From the NCBI RefSeq assembly GCF_000685155.1, contig NZ_JMIY01000001.1, forward strand, positions 203,742 to 267,741: a stretch of 64,000 nucleotides of DNA, written 5' to 3'. This DNA is from Candidatus Methanoperedens nitratireducens (lineage in GTDB: Archaea; Halobacteriota; Methanosarcinia; Methanosarcinales; Methanoperedenaceae). Position numbers and translations under genes: made by a program. A model generated the notes under the pieces. It did not search any database. It saw only the letters and a list, made by a program, of their open reading frames with translations, and was not told the DNA's origin. Below, one piece after another: positions 28,796 to 38,445 of this stretch (position 1 is its first letter; every line of letters starts with the position of its first letter).

Positions 28796-30067
28796 CTAAA
28801 GTACCGGCCTGACGATAAGCACCGTCCCGTCCTTTCCTACTATAACAACCTTTGTTCCGGGTTCAATCCTCTCATCCTCATGCGGTCTTGCACGCCAGTA
28901 CTCTCCCTGGTATCTCACATACCCTGTTGCCCCGGGGATTAGCGGATCTATGGTCTCGGCTGTATCTCCAATGATATCCCCTACCTCCGGTTTTTTCGCT
29001 CTTATTTTAAGCATTTTATAGATCGCAAAGGTGAGAAAACCCCCGATAACAACGGCAGGTGCAAGCAGGCTTATAAGCAATGTTCTCTGGAATTCTGGAG
29101 AGTACAGTCCCGGGTATCCTATGGGTACAAGCAATACACTCCCAAGAACAATGCATGCTATTCCTGCAAAGCCAATAAGCCCGAATTCAGGGGTGTACAG
29201 TTCGAGTATCAAAAGCGCCATACCGAGTATGATAAGGAATATGGCTGCTATATTTACTGAGAATCCAAGTCCTATAAGCCCGAGGCTTATTGAAATAACC
29301 CCGAATATCTCAGCTCCGTATCCAGGGCTGGTAAGCCCGAACACAAGAGAGTATATACCAACAAGCAGCAGAAGGGATGCAAGTATAGGATTTGAGAGCA
29401 GATCCAGAATCAACAGCCTGAGCGACGGGGAAAAATATGTGATACCAGCTCCAGAGGTATTGAGCACTTTACCTTTTGCCGTCATTCCATCCACTTCTAT
29501 TAACAGCTCCTCGATGCCTGGAGAAACAACCTCTATTACATTCGCATCCTTTGCCTCCTCTGCATTTAAGTTCAGATTCTCTGTAATAAACTCCCTTGCA
29601 GCGCTTACGTTCCTTCCATGCCGCCTTGCCCTCTCCTCAGCCAGGGCAACGACCGCATTTATGATCTTCTCATCCTGTACCGGTCTCATGCCCTCAGGGG
29701 TTATCTCCACAGGCTGGGCAGAGCCGATTATCGTGTTCGGGGCCATGGCTGCTATGTCTGTGGCAAGAAGTATGAACGTGCCAGCAGACCATGCTGTGGC
29801 ACCACTGGGATACACATAGCCGATTACTGGTACAGGTGAGTTTTCGATATGCTCAATAATTCTCTGTGTCTCCTCAAGCCTCCCTCCCGGAGTATTCAGG
29901 ATTATTATCAATGCCTGTGCATCCTCAAGCTGTGCACTTATAAGAGCTTCAGCTACGATATCATCGCTGGCCGGGGTTATGGCATTATTTAACTCAACTA
30001 CCAGAACCTGTGCGCCTGCGCTTTGCGTGAGAAATAAAAAAAATAAAAAAGCAAGAAAAAATCTCAT
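28796..30067 (-). CDS. nfeD: NfeD-type membrane serine protease
   Basis: A 423-residue protein: signal peptide (residues 1-19), ClpP/SppA-fold protease domain with ILNTPGGRL, Ser94 in WSAGTF and candidate Lys134 in QDEKII (compare the Ser/Lys dyad of Pyrococcus PH1510), four or five membrane helices (about 220-350), and a C-terminal OB-fold NfeD domain (GATGYVRYQGEYW). It overlaps the upstream slipin gene by 4 bp. NfeD proteases cleave their stomatin partners, so the two probably act together in membrane quality control. Confidence 0.88.
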   Translation of the reverse strand: MRFFLAFLFFLFLTQSAGAQVLVVELNNAITPASDDIVAEALISAQLEDAQALIIILNTPGGRLEETQRIIEHIENSPVPVIGYVYPSGATAWSAGTFILLATDIAAMAPNTIIGSAQPVEITPEGMRPVQDEKIINAVVALAEERARRHGRNVSAAREFITENLNLNAEEAKDANVIEVVSPGIEELLIEVDGMTAKGKVLNTSGAGITYFSPSLRLLILDLLSNPILASLLLLVGIYSLVFGLTSPGYGAEIFGVISISLGLIGLGFSVNIAAIFLIILGMALLILELYTPEFGLIGFAGIACIVLGSVLLVPIGYPGLYSPEFQRTLLISLLAPAVVIGGFLTFAIYKMLKIRAKKPEVGDIIGDTAETIDPLIPGATGYVRYQGEYWRARPHEDERIEPGTKVVIVGKDGTVLIVRPVL

Positions 30068-30843
30068 TTCTTCCCGGCTTTTGTAAAAGCCCCTGTCATA
30101 CCAGCGATAGCGCCCACATCACCACCTGGCCCGCCTGTAGTGACAACTATCAGATTCTTCTCCCTTGCGATCTCAGCAAGAGTTTGAAGCTCCCTGAGCC
30201 TTATGGAAATAGGCACCTTCTGATATAATTCAGCAGCTTCTGTCATCTTCTTACTGGCCTGGAATTCTCCATCCGCAAGTATGATCCTCGATCTGCGCTC
30301 CCTCTCTGCCTCTGCCTGCCTGGCTATGGCGCGAAGCATTGATTCTGGAAGGCTTACATCACGGATTGTGACAGCACTTATCTTTATACCCCAGGGATCG
30401 GTCGCCACATCCAGTACCTCCTGTAGCCTCTTGTTCAGTTCTTCCCGCTTTGAGAGAAGGTCATCCAGATCAATTTGTCCCAGGATATCCCTGAGCGTTG
30501 TCTGGGCAAGCAGGCTTGTAGCTATCTGGTAGCTCTCAACCTTTGTAACTGCATCTGTGGGTTTGATAACACGATAATAAATGACAGCATCAACATCCAC
30601 ACTTACATTATCCCTTGTGATTATGGTCTGTTTTGGTACATCTATTGTAACTATCCTCAGGTCTGTCTTTACGATGCTATCTATAATAGGGATTATAAAG
30701 AACAGCCCCGGCCCCTTTGCCCCGAGTAATCTTCCCATCCTGAAGACTACAACACGCTCATATTCTCTCACGACCTTGATCGCCTGCATAAGTATTATTA
30801 GGATTAATACTGCAGCAATTATTATTGTTAATGGAGATACCAT
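30064..30843 (-). CDS. Stomatin/slipin (SPFH) membrane protein
   Basis: An N-terminal membrane helix (about residues 5-22) is followed by an SPFH domain (VVREYERVVVFRMGRLLGAKGPG, then VKTDLRIVTIDVP) and a coiled-coil-like helical region (RQAEAERERRSR). It forms an operon with the NfeD-type protease downstream (4-bp overlap), the typical slipin-protease pair. ATG 30843 is taken as start; GTG 30852 is possible. Such proteins oligomerise at the membrane. Confidence 0.9.
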   Translation of the reverse strand: MVSPLTIIIAAVLILIILMQAIKVVREYERVVVFRMGRLLGAKGPGLFFIIPIIDSIVKTDLRIVTIDVPKQTIITRDNVSVDVDAVIYYRVIKPTDAVTKVESYQIATSLLAQTTLRDILGQIDLDDLLSKREELNKRLQEVLDVATDPWGIKISAVTIRDVSLPESMLRAIARQAEAERERRSRIILADGEFQASKKMTEAAELYQKVPISIRLRELQTLAEIAREKNLIVVTTGGPGGDVGAIAGMTGAFTKAGKK

Positions 30844-30976
30844 ATTAAACACTCATTTAAGAATGGGATGAACGTATATAAAAACTTTACCAGGATGAAG
30901 AGACTATCCATCAATTCTTTCTATGGTGTTTCTGCAACCAAAGTATATTTATTTAAATAAAACCACTCTCGTTGTT

Positions 30977-32356
30977 ATGACACTTCAATCAAGGGCAAAA
31001 GAGTGTGCCTCGTATATCAAAAAGCACTCATCTGCTCTTGTGGTATCGCATATAGATGCCGACGGCCTGACATCGGCAGCAATTATGGGAAAAGCCCTGG
31101 AGAGGGCGGGCATCGAGTATGAGATCCGTTTTGTCAAACAACTGGAGCAGAAGGTGCTCACAGAGGTAGCAGATCGGAATCCTGAACTGGTGATATTCAC
31201 AGACCTTGGAAGTGGAATGCTGGATTCTATAAGTTCATTAAAGCTCAATGCGGTCATTTCGGATCACCACCAGCCCCAGGGAGCATATGGATATGAGTAT
31301 CATCTTAACCCGCATCTTTTTGCCATAAACGGAGCCACTGAAATAAGCGGGTCAGGTACTACTTATTTTATGGCCTCGGAGATGGGCGACAATGTGGATC
31401 TTGCCTGCCTTGCGATAGTGGGAGCAGTGGGGGATCTGCAGCACGTAAAACACGGACAACTGATAGGGGCTAACAGGTCTATACTTGATGAGGGTGTTAA
31501 GAGCGGTGTATTACACTACGAGAATGACCTCATGCTCTTTGGCAAGCAGACGCGCCCTGTATTCAAGCTGCTTCAGTATTCCTCTGACCCGTATCTTCCG
31601 GGCATCACTGGCAGCGAGGACGCAAGCATAGAATTCCTGAAAAGAGTGGGCATACGCCAGCACGGGGAGAAATGGAGGCGGTGGATAGACCTTGAGCCCG
31701 GTGAAAAACAGCAGATCGTATCCGCTCTCATACAGTTCTGCCTTACATGCGGGGTGCCCGGCTACAGGGCACAGAGGCTTGTGGGTGAAGTCTATACACT
31801 GCTGTGCGAGCGCGAGGGCACAGAGACGAGGGACGCTTCAGAGTACTCCACCCTGCTCAATGCAACCGCACGCTATGACCATGCTGATATAGGGCTTGCT
31901 GTATGCATGGGGGACCGCGCCGGTTACTTTGAAGAGGCATGCGCACTGCTCAATGAGCACAGAAGGAACCTTGTAGAAGGGCTGAACCTGGTAAAGGAGC
32001 AGGGACTGACGCAGATGGAGCACCTGCAGTATTTCGATGCCGGGGATAAGATACGAGAGACCATCGTGGGCATAGTGGCAGGCATGTGCACATCGTTCGT
32101 GAATAACAGGGACCTGCCGATCATCGCTTTTGCTGATTCTGACGGCGGAGTAAAGGTCTCATCGCGGGGGAACTATGACCTGACCAGAAAAGGCTTGAAC
32201 CTTGGAGAGGCGATAAGCCAGGCTGCAAGAGCAGTCGGCGGCACAGGAGGCGGGCATGATATCGCTGCTGGAGCATTCATACCCTCCGGATCAAAGGATG
32301 AATTTATAAGAGTACTTGACCATATAGTAGGATCGCAGATAAAAACTGGTATTTAA
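30977..32356 (+). CDS. DHH-family phosphoesterase, archaeal RecJ-like
   Basis: A roughly 459-residue protein with the DHH motifs SHIDADGLTSAA, FTDLGSGML, and ISDHHQP, and a C-terminal DHHA1-type GGTGGGHDIAAGA. Archaeal RecJ homologues (GAN type) associate with the replicative CMG helicase or degrade single-stranded DNA/RNA, and this one has the expected length. ATG 30977 is taken because the first motif is then about 25 residues in. A TATA-like TTTATTTAAATA lies about 25 bp upstream. Confidence 0.85.
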   Translation: MTLQSRAKECASYIKKHSSALVVSHIDADGLTSAAIMGKALERAGIEYEIRFVKQLEQKVLTEVADRNPELVIFTDLGSGMLDSISSLKLNAVISDHHQPQGAYGYEYHLNPHLFAINGATEISGSGTTYFMASEMGDNVDLACLAIVGAVGDLQHVKHGQLIGANRSILDEGVKSGVLHYENDLMLFGKQTRPVFKLLQYSSDPYLPGITGSEDASIEFLKRVGIRQHGEKWRRWIDLEPGEKQQIVSALIQFCLTCGVPGYRAQRLVGEVYTLLCEREGTETRDASEYSTLLNATARYDHADIGLAVCMGDRAGYFEEACALLNEHRRNLVEGLNLVKEQGLTQMEHLQYFDAGDKIRETIVGIVAGMCTSFVNNRDLPIIAFADSDGGVKVSSRGNYDLTRKGLNLGEAISQAARAVGGTGGGHDIAAGAFIPSGSKDEFIRVLDHIVGSQIKTGI

Positions 32357-32835
32357 TGAGGATCCTGCCCTATAGAACAGTTGAAAATGTTATTGACGGG
32401 GTTGTCATCTCGTTCATTGATATCACAGAGACAAAGCGTGCTGAACTGTCGGAGCAGGATACCCGAATATATGCCCAGAGCATAGTAGATACAGTGCGGG
32501 AAGCCCTTCTGATACTGGATAAAGACCTGAGGGTTATATCAGCGAACCGGTCTTTCTACCTGTTATTTAAAGTTTCACCGGAGGAGACTGAAAATAGACT
32601 CATTTATGATATAGGCAACAGGCAGTGGGATATTCCAAAATTGAGAGAACTGCTTGAAGGGATCATACCGAAAAACACAGAGTTCAATGATTTCGAGATA
32701 GAGCATGAGTTCCCTCATATAGGACGAAGAACAATGATGCTCAATGCACGAAGATTCAGTCAGGCCGGGGGTAAAGATAAGATACTTCTTGCCATTGAGG
32801 ACATTACAGAACGTGAGAGGGATGAACAGAAATGA
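32356..32835 (+). pseudogene. PAS-domain fragment of a CheB/CheR-PAS protein
   Basis: The 159-residue product starts MRILPYRTVENVIDGVVISFIDITE, which in CheB-CheR-PAS fusion proteins is the middle of a PAS-like domain, and continues with a full PAS domain (LLILDKDLRVISANRSFYLLF). The Met used as start is an internal residue of such proteins, and its ATG shares a base with the TAA of the preceding DHH gene (TAATG). It therefore looks like the remnant left after deletion of the CheB and CheR parts, though it may still be translated. It overlaps the next gene by 4 bp. Confidence 0.65.
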
Positions 32836-33401
32836 GCCAGTTTGAGATTGTGGCTATAGGAGCATCTGCAGGAGGACTCAGGGCCTTATCAGCGGTCTTA
32901 TCAGGCCTATCTCCTGATTTGCCCGTATCTGTACTCGTTGTCCAGCATCTTGATCCCCGCCACAAGAGCCTGATGGCAGAGATACTGCAGCGCCACTGCA
33001 AAATGAGGGTCAAGGAGGCGGAGCATGATGAGACCCTTCAACACTCGGTCGTGTACATGGCGCCGCCGAACAATCATCTGCTTGTCAGCGACAGTAAAAT
33101 AGTGCTTACAAAAACATCATTCGTGCATTTCGTTCGGCCTTCGGTAGATCTTCTGTTTGATTCTGCGGCTGCTGATTTTGGCGACAGGGTCATAGGGGTT
33201 ATCCTGACCGGGACAGGATCAGATGGTGCGATGGGCATAAGAGCCATAAAAGAGCGGGGCGGGACAACGATCGCGCAGGACGAGGAGACATCAGAGTTTT
33301 TCGGGATGCCGCAGGCAGCTATTGCAACAGGTGCAGTTGACTTTATCCTGCCGCTTCAGGACATAGCCCATGCCATAGAGACGCTCATCAGGGAGGGATA
33401 A
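32832..33401 (+). CDS. CheB-type methylesterase domain protein
   Basis: A 189-residue stand-alone methylesterase with the family's catalytic triad: Ser in IGASAGGL, His in VVQHLDP, and Asp in TGTGSDGAMG. It lacks the N-terminal receiver domain of chemotaxis CheB, and no cheA, cheY, cheR or receptor gene is in the window, so it resembles the CheB domain of CheB/CheR hybrid regulators. It is part of a chain of overlapping sensor genes. Confidence 0.85.
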   Translation: MSQFEIVAIGASAGGLRALSAVLSGLSPDLPVSVLVVQHLDPRHKSLMAEILQRHCKMRVKEAEHDETLQHSVVYMAPPNNHLLVSDSKIVLTKTSFVHFVRPSVDLLFDSAAADFGDRVIGVILTGTGSDGAMGIRAIKERGGTTIAQDEETSEFFGMPQAAIATGAVDFILPLQDIAHAIETLIREG

Positions 33402-33406
33402 CAGGA

Positions 33407-34639
33407 ATGGACGAGGCTAACGTAAAATCGGAACGATCAGCAGATCTTCGAAGGAGAGCAGAAGAGATACTGCAAGGAAAAACCGAGCTCTTAAAAGAGC
33501 TATCGGCACAGGATATCCAGAGTATTATCCACGAACTGCGGGTGCACCAGATCGAACTTGAGATGCAGAACGAGGAGCTAAGACGAGCGCAGAGGGAGAT
33601 TGAGGAATCACGCAACAGGTACTCTGATCTGTACGATTTTGCGCCGGTCGGTTATTTTACTTTTGATGCAAACGGGACTATCATTGCGGTAAACCTTACC
33701 GGCGCCCGCAAACTGGGTGTGGAAAGACGCTCTCTGATAAGAGTACCATTTTCTCTTTATGTTGCCCCGGGCAGTAGAGATACATTTTATCTGCATCTGC
33801 GGCAGGTTTTTAGAGCCGGATCAAGGCAAACATGTGAGCTCAAAATCGTTGATAAGAGCAGGAATCAATTCGATGCCAGACTGGAAAGCCTGGCAGTGCA
33901 GGATGGCGAGGGTAAGATAAACCAGTGCAGGACGGCAGTAATCGACATAACCGAGCTAAAGCGTGCTGAGGAAGCACTGCGCAGGGCGCATGATGAACTT
34001 GATATGAGAGTTCGAGAGCGCACGGTAGAGCTGGCACACGCCAACGAGGCGCTTAAGGCTGAGATCACAGAGCGAGAGAGGGCCTGGGAGCTGAGTAAAG
34101 CACTCAACGACATTAACCTTACAATAAACTCAACGCTTGATTTTGATGAAATAATGCGAAGGATCGTTGTTGAGGCAGGTAAAGCGATAGGCAGTGATGC
34201 CTGCAATATAACATTGCATAAGGAAGGCCGCTGGATAATAGAGTATGCCTATGGATTATCACAACAGGTAATAGGAGTAAGTTTTACCGGAGAGGATGCG
34301 GCGGTATCAGAGCATGTTGCTCAAACTAAAAAACCACTCGTTATCAGGGATATCTATACTGATGATAGGTCCAGCCGCTGGGTAATGAAAAAGTATGGTA
34401 TATATTCAGTTCTGGCCATTCCGCTCATGGTAAGGGGAGATGCAATCGGTATTCTATATTTTGATTATTTCTCAGTAAAACCGGCTTTTAGCAAGATCGA
34501 AATTGACTTTACAGAGAAGCTATCATATTCAATCTCACTTGCCCTTGAAAACGCACGCCTTTACTCCTCTCTTCAGCAAGAGCTATCCCGGATGCGAGAT
34601 AAGAATAAAAAAGATGTTGACGAGAGCGATAAGCGTTGA
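33407..34639 (+). CDS. PAS-GAF sensor protein without kinase domain
   Basis: A 410-residue cytoplasmic protein: helical start (residues 5-65), PAS domain (YSDLYDFAPVGYFTFDANG, about 68-190), a coiled coil (about 185-230), and a GAF domain (LDFDEIMRRIVVEAGKAIG, about 240-395). No His-kinase H-box or ATPase follows. The N-terminal part is almost the same at DNA level as that of the next gene, which it overlaps by 4 bp; the pair may heterodimerise through it. Confidence 0.8.
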   Translation: MDEANVKSERSADLRRRAEEILQGKTELLKELSAQDIQSIIHELRVHQIELEMQNEELRRAQREIEESRNRYSDLYDFAPVGYFTFDANGTIIAVNLTGARKLGVERRSLIRVPFSLYVAPGSRDTFYLHLRQVFRAGSRQTCELKIVDKSRNQFDARLESLAVQDGEGKINQCRTAVIDITELKRAEEALRRAHDELDMRVRERTVELAHANEALKAEITERERAWELSKALNDINLTINSTLDFDEIMRRIVVEAGKAIGSDACNITLHKEGRWIIEYAYGLSQQVIGVSFTGEDAAVSEHVAQTKKPLVIRDIYTDDRSSRWVMKKYGIYSVLAIPLMVRGDAIGILYFDYFSVKPAFSKIEIDFTEKLSYSISLALENARLYSSLQQELSRMRDKNKKDVDESDKR

Positions 34640-35994
34640 GTAATAGATCACAAAAATCAATTGACCTGCGCAGGAGAGCAGAAGAGATACTGCAAGGAAA
34701 AACCGAGCACTTAAAAGAGCTATCGGCACAGGATATCCAGAGCATTATCCACGAACTGCGGGTGCACCAGATCGAACTTGAGATGCAGAACGAGGAGCTA
34801 AGACGAGCGCAGAAAGAGCTTGAGGAATCGCGCAACAGGTATGCTGATCTGTATGATTTTGCACCCGCTGGTTATTTTATTTTTGATATAAACGGGCTCA
34901 TCCTTGAGGTAAATCTTACAGGCGCACGTATGTTAGGTGTGGAAAGAAGCCTTTTAATTAAACAGCCATTCTATCTTTATGTTACCCCGGGGAGCAGGGA
35001 TATGTTTTATTTGCACCTTCGGCGGGTTTTAAGAACAGGGACAAAACAGACCTGCGAAATCAAACTTGTTGATAATAATGGAAACCCATTCAATGCCAGG
35101 CTGGAAAGCATAGCAATGCAGGGTATCGAAGATCAGATCAACCAGTGCAGGACGGCAGTAATCGATATCACTGAGCGAAAGCGGGCTGAGGAGGCGCTGC
35201 GCAGGGCGCATGATGAACTTGAGATGAGGGTTCGGGAGCGCACAGCAGAGCTGGCAAAATCCAACGAGGCACTGAAAGCTGAGATACAGGAGCGAAAGAG
35301 GGCTGAGAAGGAACTTAAGCGCTCAAACGCAGAGTTAGAGCAGTTCGCATACGTGGCATCCCATGACCTCCAGGAGCCGCTTCGCATGATATCAGGCTTT
35401 ACGAAACTTCTTGAACGGCGCTACAGGGGCAGGCTTGATAAGAGTGCTGATGAGTTCATCGCATACATCGTGGACGGGGCAAACAGAATGCAGAGAATGA
35501 TCGAGGATCTGCTCATGTATTCAAGAGTCGGCACGCGCGGCAGGCCGTTTGAGCTTATCAGCATGGAGGATGTTTTTAATCAGGCAGTAACCAACATTAT
35601 GACGGCTATTGAGAAAAATGGCGCAGCAGTGACGCACGATCCCCTGCCCGCTGTTATGGTCGATGCCTCTCAGATGGTTCAGTTATTCCAGAACCTGATC
35701 AGCAATGGCATCAAGTTCAGAAAAGAGGAGCCGCCGCGTATTCATATCTCGGCCGAAAAGAAAGGAAGCGAATGGATCTTCTCTGTTCAGGATAACGGGA
35801 TAGGCATAGCCCCGCAGTTCATTGGACGGCTTTTCCAGTTATTCCAGCGCGAATACGCCGCAACCGAATACCACGGCACAGGCATAGGCCTTGCGATCTG
35901 CAAGAAGATCGTGGAGCGCCACGGTGGGAAGATATGGGCTGAATCCGAGGTAGGCAGAGGTTCGACGTTCTATTTCACGATACCGGTAAGGTGA
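34636..35994 (+). CDS. PAS-domain sensor histidine kinase
   Basis: A 452-residue soluble kinase: helical N-terminus, PAS domain (YADLYDFAPAGYFIFDING), coiled coil, HisKA domain with phosphoacceptor His243 in YVASHDLQEPLRM, and HATPase with N box (NLISNGIKFR), G1 (DNGIGIA) and G2 (GTGIGLAIC). The ASHDLQEPLR H-box places it with phytochrome-like kinases common in methanogens. It has no receiver and no adjacent response regulator, so its output is unknown. Its promoter is probably shared with the PAS-GAF gene. Confidence 0.9.
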   Translation: MSNRSQKSIDLRRRAEEILQGKTEHLKELSAQDIQSIIHELRVHQIELEMQNEELRRAQKELEESRNRYADLYDFAPAGYFIFDINGLILEVNLTGARMLGVERSLLIKQPFYLYVTPGSRDMFYLHLRRVLRTGTKQTCEIKLVDNNGNPFNARLESIAMQGIEDQINQCRTAVIDITERKRAEEALRRAHDELEMRVRERTAELAKSNEALKAEIQERKRAEKELKRSNAELEQFAYVASHDLQEPLRMISGFTKLLERRYRGRLDKSADEFIAYIVDGANRMQRMIEDLLMYSRVGTRGRPFELISMEDVFNQAVTNIMTAIEKNGAAVTHDPLPAVMVDASQMVQLFQNLISNGIKFRKEEPPRIHISAEKKGSEWIFSVQDNGIGIAPQFIGRLFQLFQREYAATEYHGTGIGLAICKKIVERHGGKIWAESEVGRGSTFYFTIPVR

Positions 35995-36296
35995 ATGAAA
36001 TGATTACCATGCCCTGCATCTCAGACCTGGTATGCCTCAGACGTTTTTTCCTGAGGGGTGAAGTGATGCGTTTTTATAGATTCTATATCCTGAGAGACCA
36101 TCTGTTAATCCCATATAGCTTTTCAACTGAATGAGATTTCTTCAACCCATACAGGTATAAGTTGAAGCCCTCATACATTAATCTAATTATAGACGATTGA
36201 CACTACCTCTATAGTAGGCCGCAAAACTTTCCATAAAATATACAGAAATACTATGATTATAATATATAAAAATAAAATTATTAACAACTCCTATCA
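35995..36296. other. Intergenic region before the MgtC-like gene
   Basis: 302 bp without a gene. CCTCAG-N10-CTGAGG at about 36034-36056 is a weak hairpin with a T-run inside the loop, possibly the end of the sensor transcript. ATAATATATAAAAATA at about 36259-36274 is a probable TATA region about 25 bp before the next ATG, implying a short or absent leader. Confidence 0.5.
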
Positions 36297-37595
36297 ATGA
36301 CTGACCCGGTACCACAATTTCTAAGCAATATGGACGTGACGATAGAATTCTTTCAAAAACTAGCTCTGGCTACGCTTATAGGTATTCTTATCGGCATCGA
36401 AAGAGAGCACAGACGTCCTGAAGGAATAGAACTGATCGCGGGGGTTCGTACATTTACCATGGCCAGCATAGCAGGAATGATCTCATCGTATCTGGCACAG
36501 ACCGTCCATACAGGGATCATATTGATAACACTTGTATTCTTTGCTATTATATCAGCAATATACGCATATGTAAAAAATGCGATACTGAAACAGCCAGGTA
36601 TAACAGGCCCGATCGCGCTTTTCTGTACATACCTGCTGGGTATTTTTATAGCCTATGAATTTTATCTCATCGCAATAGCGATAGCAGTCATTATGACCCT
36701 TCTGCTTGCTGAAAAACGCCCGCTTCATTCATTCGCCACAAACCTGGCGGACGATGAGATCCAGAGCGCAGTCCGATTTCTGGCTGTTGTTTTCATACTG
36801 TACCCGATAACTCCGGATGAGCTATTCATGGGGGTCATTAATCCAAGATGGATCCTCAGGGTTGTGATAATAGTGGCGACCATCAGTTTCATCAGTTTTA
36901 TTATAATGAAACAGATGGGGGCGAGCTACGGGCTTCCCCTCTCAGGTATGCTGGGTGGGCTCGTGAACAGTGAAGCAACTACCGGCGCAGTTGCAGGCAT
37001 GGTCAAGAAAAGAAATGAACTGGTAACATCGGGCTATATCGGGATTATACTATCCAATGCTGCTATGCTGATTAGAAATCTGCTCATAGCATTTATAGTG
37101 GATCCAAGCGGCAGGGTGCTGTTATTGATGGCACCTCCTCAACTGATCATTACATCCTTTGCCATAGCTGCTGTAATAAGATCAGAAAATAACACGCCTG
37201 TGAGCGAGACCATAAAACTTGAGTCGCCATTTGCGCTATCTTCTGCAATAAAATTCGCCTTTGGTTTTGCAGCATTATCCATAATCTCAACATTCGCTAA
37301 CATGTGGGCCGGTGCTGCAGGTGTCTATGCCACAGCACTTGGAGGTTTAATCAGCAGCGCTGTGGTAACTGCATCGGCTACAACACTTGCAGTGAGTGAT
37401 CTAGTTCCCCACAGCACAGCAGCTTTGACCGCAGTCATGGCAAGTATTGTAAGCACAGGGAGTAAGATATTGCTCGTAAAATGGGCAGGCCCTTCTGAGC
37501 TTTCGGGATTAATAAAGAGGACGTTCACATATTTTATAATACTCGGCACTGCTATTCTCATAATATGGGGAATTTATATAAGCTATACTTATTAA
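36297..37595 (+). CDS. MgtC/SapB-DUF4010 family membrane protein
   Basis: A 432-residue integral membrane protein with about 12 hydrophobic segments. The N-terminal third matches the MgtC/SapB fold (LATLIGILIGIEREHRRPEG, GVRTFTMASIAGM), the rest the DUF4010 half, with MLGGLVNSEATTGAVAGM as a conserved loop. Function is unclear; the family is linked to Mg2+ homeostasis by homology only. It is followed after 22 bp by a ClpP-fold membrane protein on the same strand. Confidence 0.8.
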   Translation: MTDPVPQFLSNMDVTIEFFQKLALATLIGILIGIEREHRRPEGIELIAGVRTFTMASIAGMISSYLAQTVHTGIILITLVFFAIISAIYAYVKNAILKQPGITGPIALFCTYLLGIFIAYEFYLIAIAIAVIMTLLLAEKRPLHSFATNLADDEIQSAVRFLAVVFILYPITPDELFMGVINPRWILRVVIIVATISFISFIIMKQMGASYGLPLSGMLGGLVNSEATTGAVAGMVKKRNELVTSGYIGIILSNAAMLIRNLLIAFIVDPSGRVLLLMAPPQLIITSFAIAAVIRSENNTPVSETIKLESPFALSSAIKFAFGFAALSIISTFANMWAGAAGVYATALGGLISSAVVTASATTLAVSDLVPHSTAALTAVMASIVSTGSKILLVKWAGPSELSGLIKRTFTYFIILGTAILIIWGIYISYTY

Positions 37596-37617
37596 TCAGG
37601 AGAACTATGGTTAATAT

Positions 37618-38445
37618 ATGGTTGACCTGAATACAACAGACATTTTGATTATTTTAGGTATAATTATCTTCTTATATGTGCTGATGTACCCTCAGTTCCA
37701 GATTGCGTCAGCGCGAAGAAAGAGGCTCAGGAAGATCGGAGAAATGGAGGAGGGATGGGGCACAAAGGTTCTCACTATGATACACCGAAAGGAGGCTATC
37801 TCCATGTTTGGCGTACCTGTGTACCAGTATATAGATGTAGAGGATGCTGAGGAGATCCTGAGAGGAATCCGAAGCGCCGGGGATAAACCGGTTGACCTTA
37901 TCCTTCATACACCAGGGGGCCAGCTCCATGCCTCTATACAGATAGCGAGGGCATTAAAAGACCATAATGCTAAAACACGTGTTTTCATTCCGCATTATTC
38001 CATGTCTGGCGGTACAATCATAGCTCTTGCAGCAGATGAGATCATAATGGACAAAGATGCATCCCTTGGACCCATAGACCCGCAGATAGGTGACTTCCTG
38101 AGGGGTGTTTTTCCAGCACCCTCATGGCTGCATGTGGCAGCAAAAAAAGGGCTTGAAGCTGATGATGCAACTCTTGTTATTGGTGATATCTCTGAGAAAG
38201 CATTGAATTTCATGAGAACAGCAGCAAATGAGCTGCTCGATGGCAAATTCGCTGATAAGGAGAAACAAAAACAGGTTGTTGAGAAATTGATAGGTGGCGA
38301 GATGATACATAGCCAGCCCATCTCGGCAAAATATGCCCGGGCTCTTGGACTTCCTGTCTCCACAGAACTTCCCCGGCAGGTTCATGAGCTAATGAGATAT
38401 TACCGGGCTGCAAAGTCGAATGTTGAATACCTCATGCAGGAATAA
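37618..38445 (+). CDS. Membrane-anchored ClpP-fold serine protease (SDH/SppA-like)
   Basis: A 275-residue protein with one N-terminal membrane helix (residues 8-25) and a ClpP-crotonase-fold domain of the serine dehydrogenase-proteinase family: ILHTPGGQLHASIQIA, then HYSMSGGTIIALAADEI with the likely nucleophile Ser, and DASLGPIDPQIG. It is expected to cut peptides at or within the membrane. Its last 14 bp overlap the convergent gene. Confidence 0.85.
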   Translation: MVDLNTTDILIILGIIIFLYVLMYPQFQIASARRKRLRKIGEMEEGWGTKVLTMIHRKEAISMFGVPVYQYIDVEDAEEILRGIRSAGDKPVDLILHTPGGQLHASIQIARALKDHNAKTRVFIPHYSMSGGTIIALAADEIIMDKDASLGPIDPQIGDFLRGVFPAPSWLHVAAKKGLEADDATLVIGDISEKALNFMRTAANELLDGKFADKEKQKQVVEKLIGGEMIHSQPISAKYARALGLPVSTELPRQVHELMRYYRAAKSNVEYLMQE

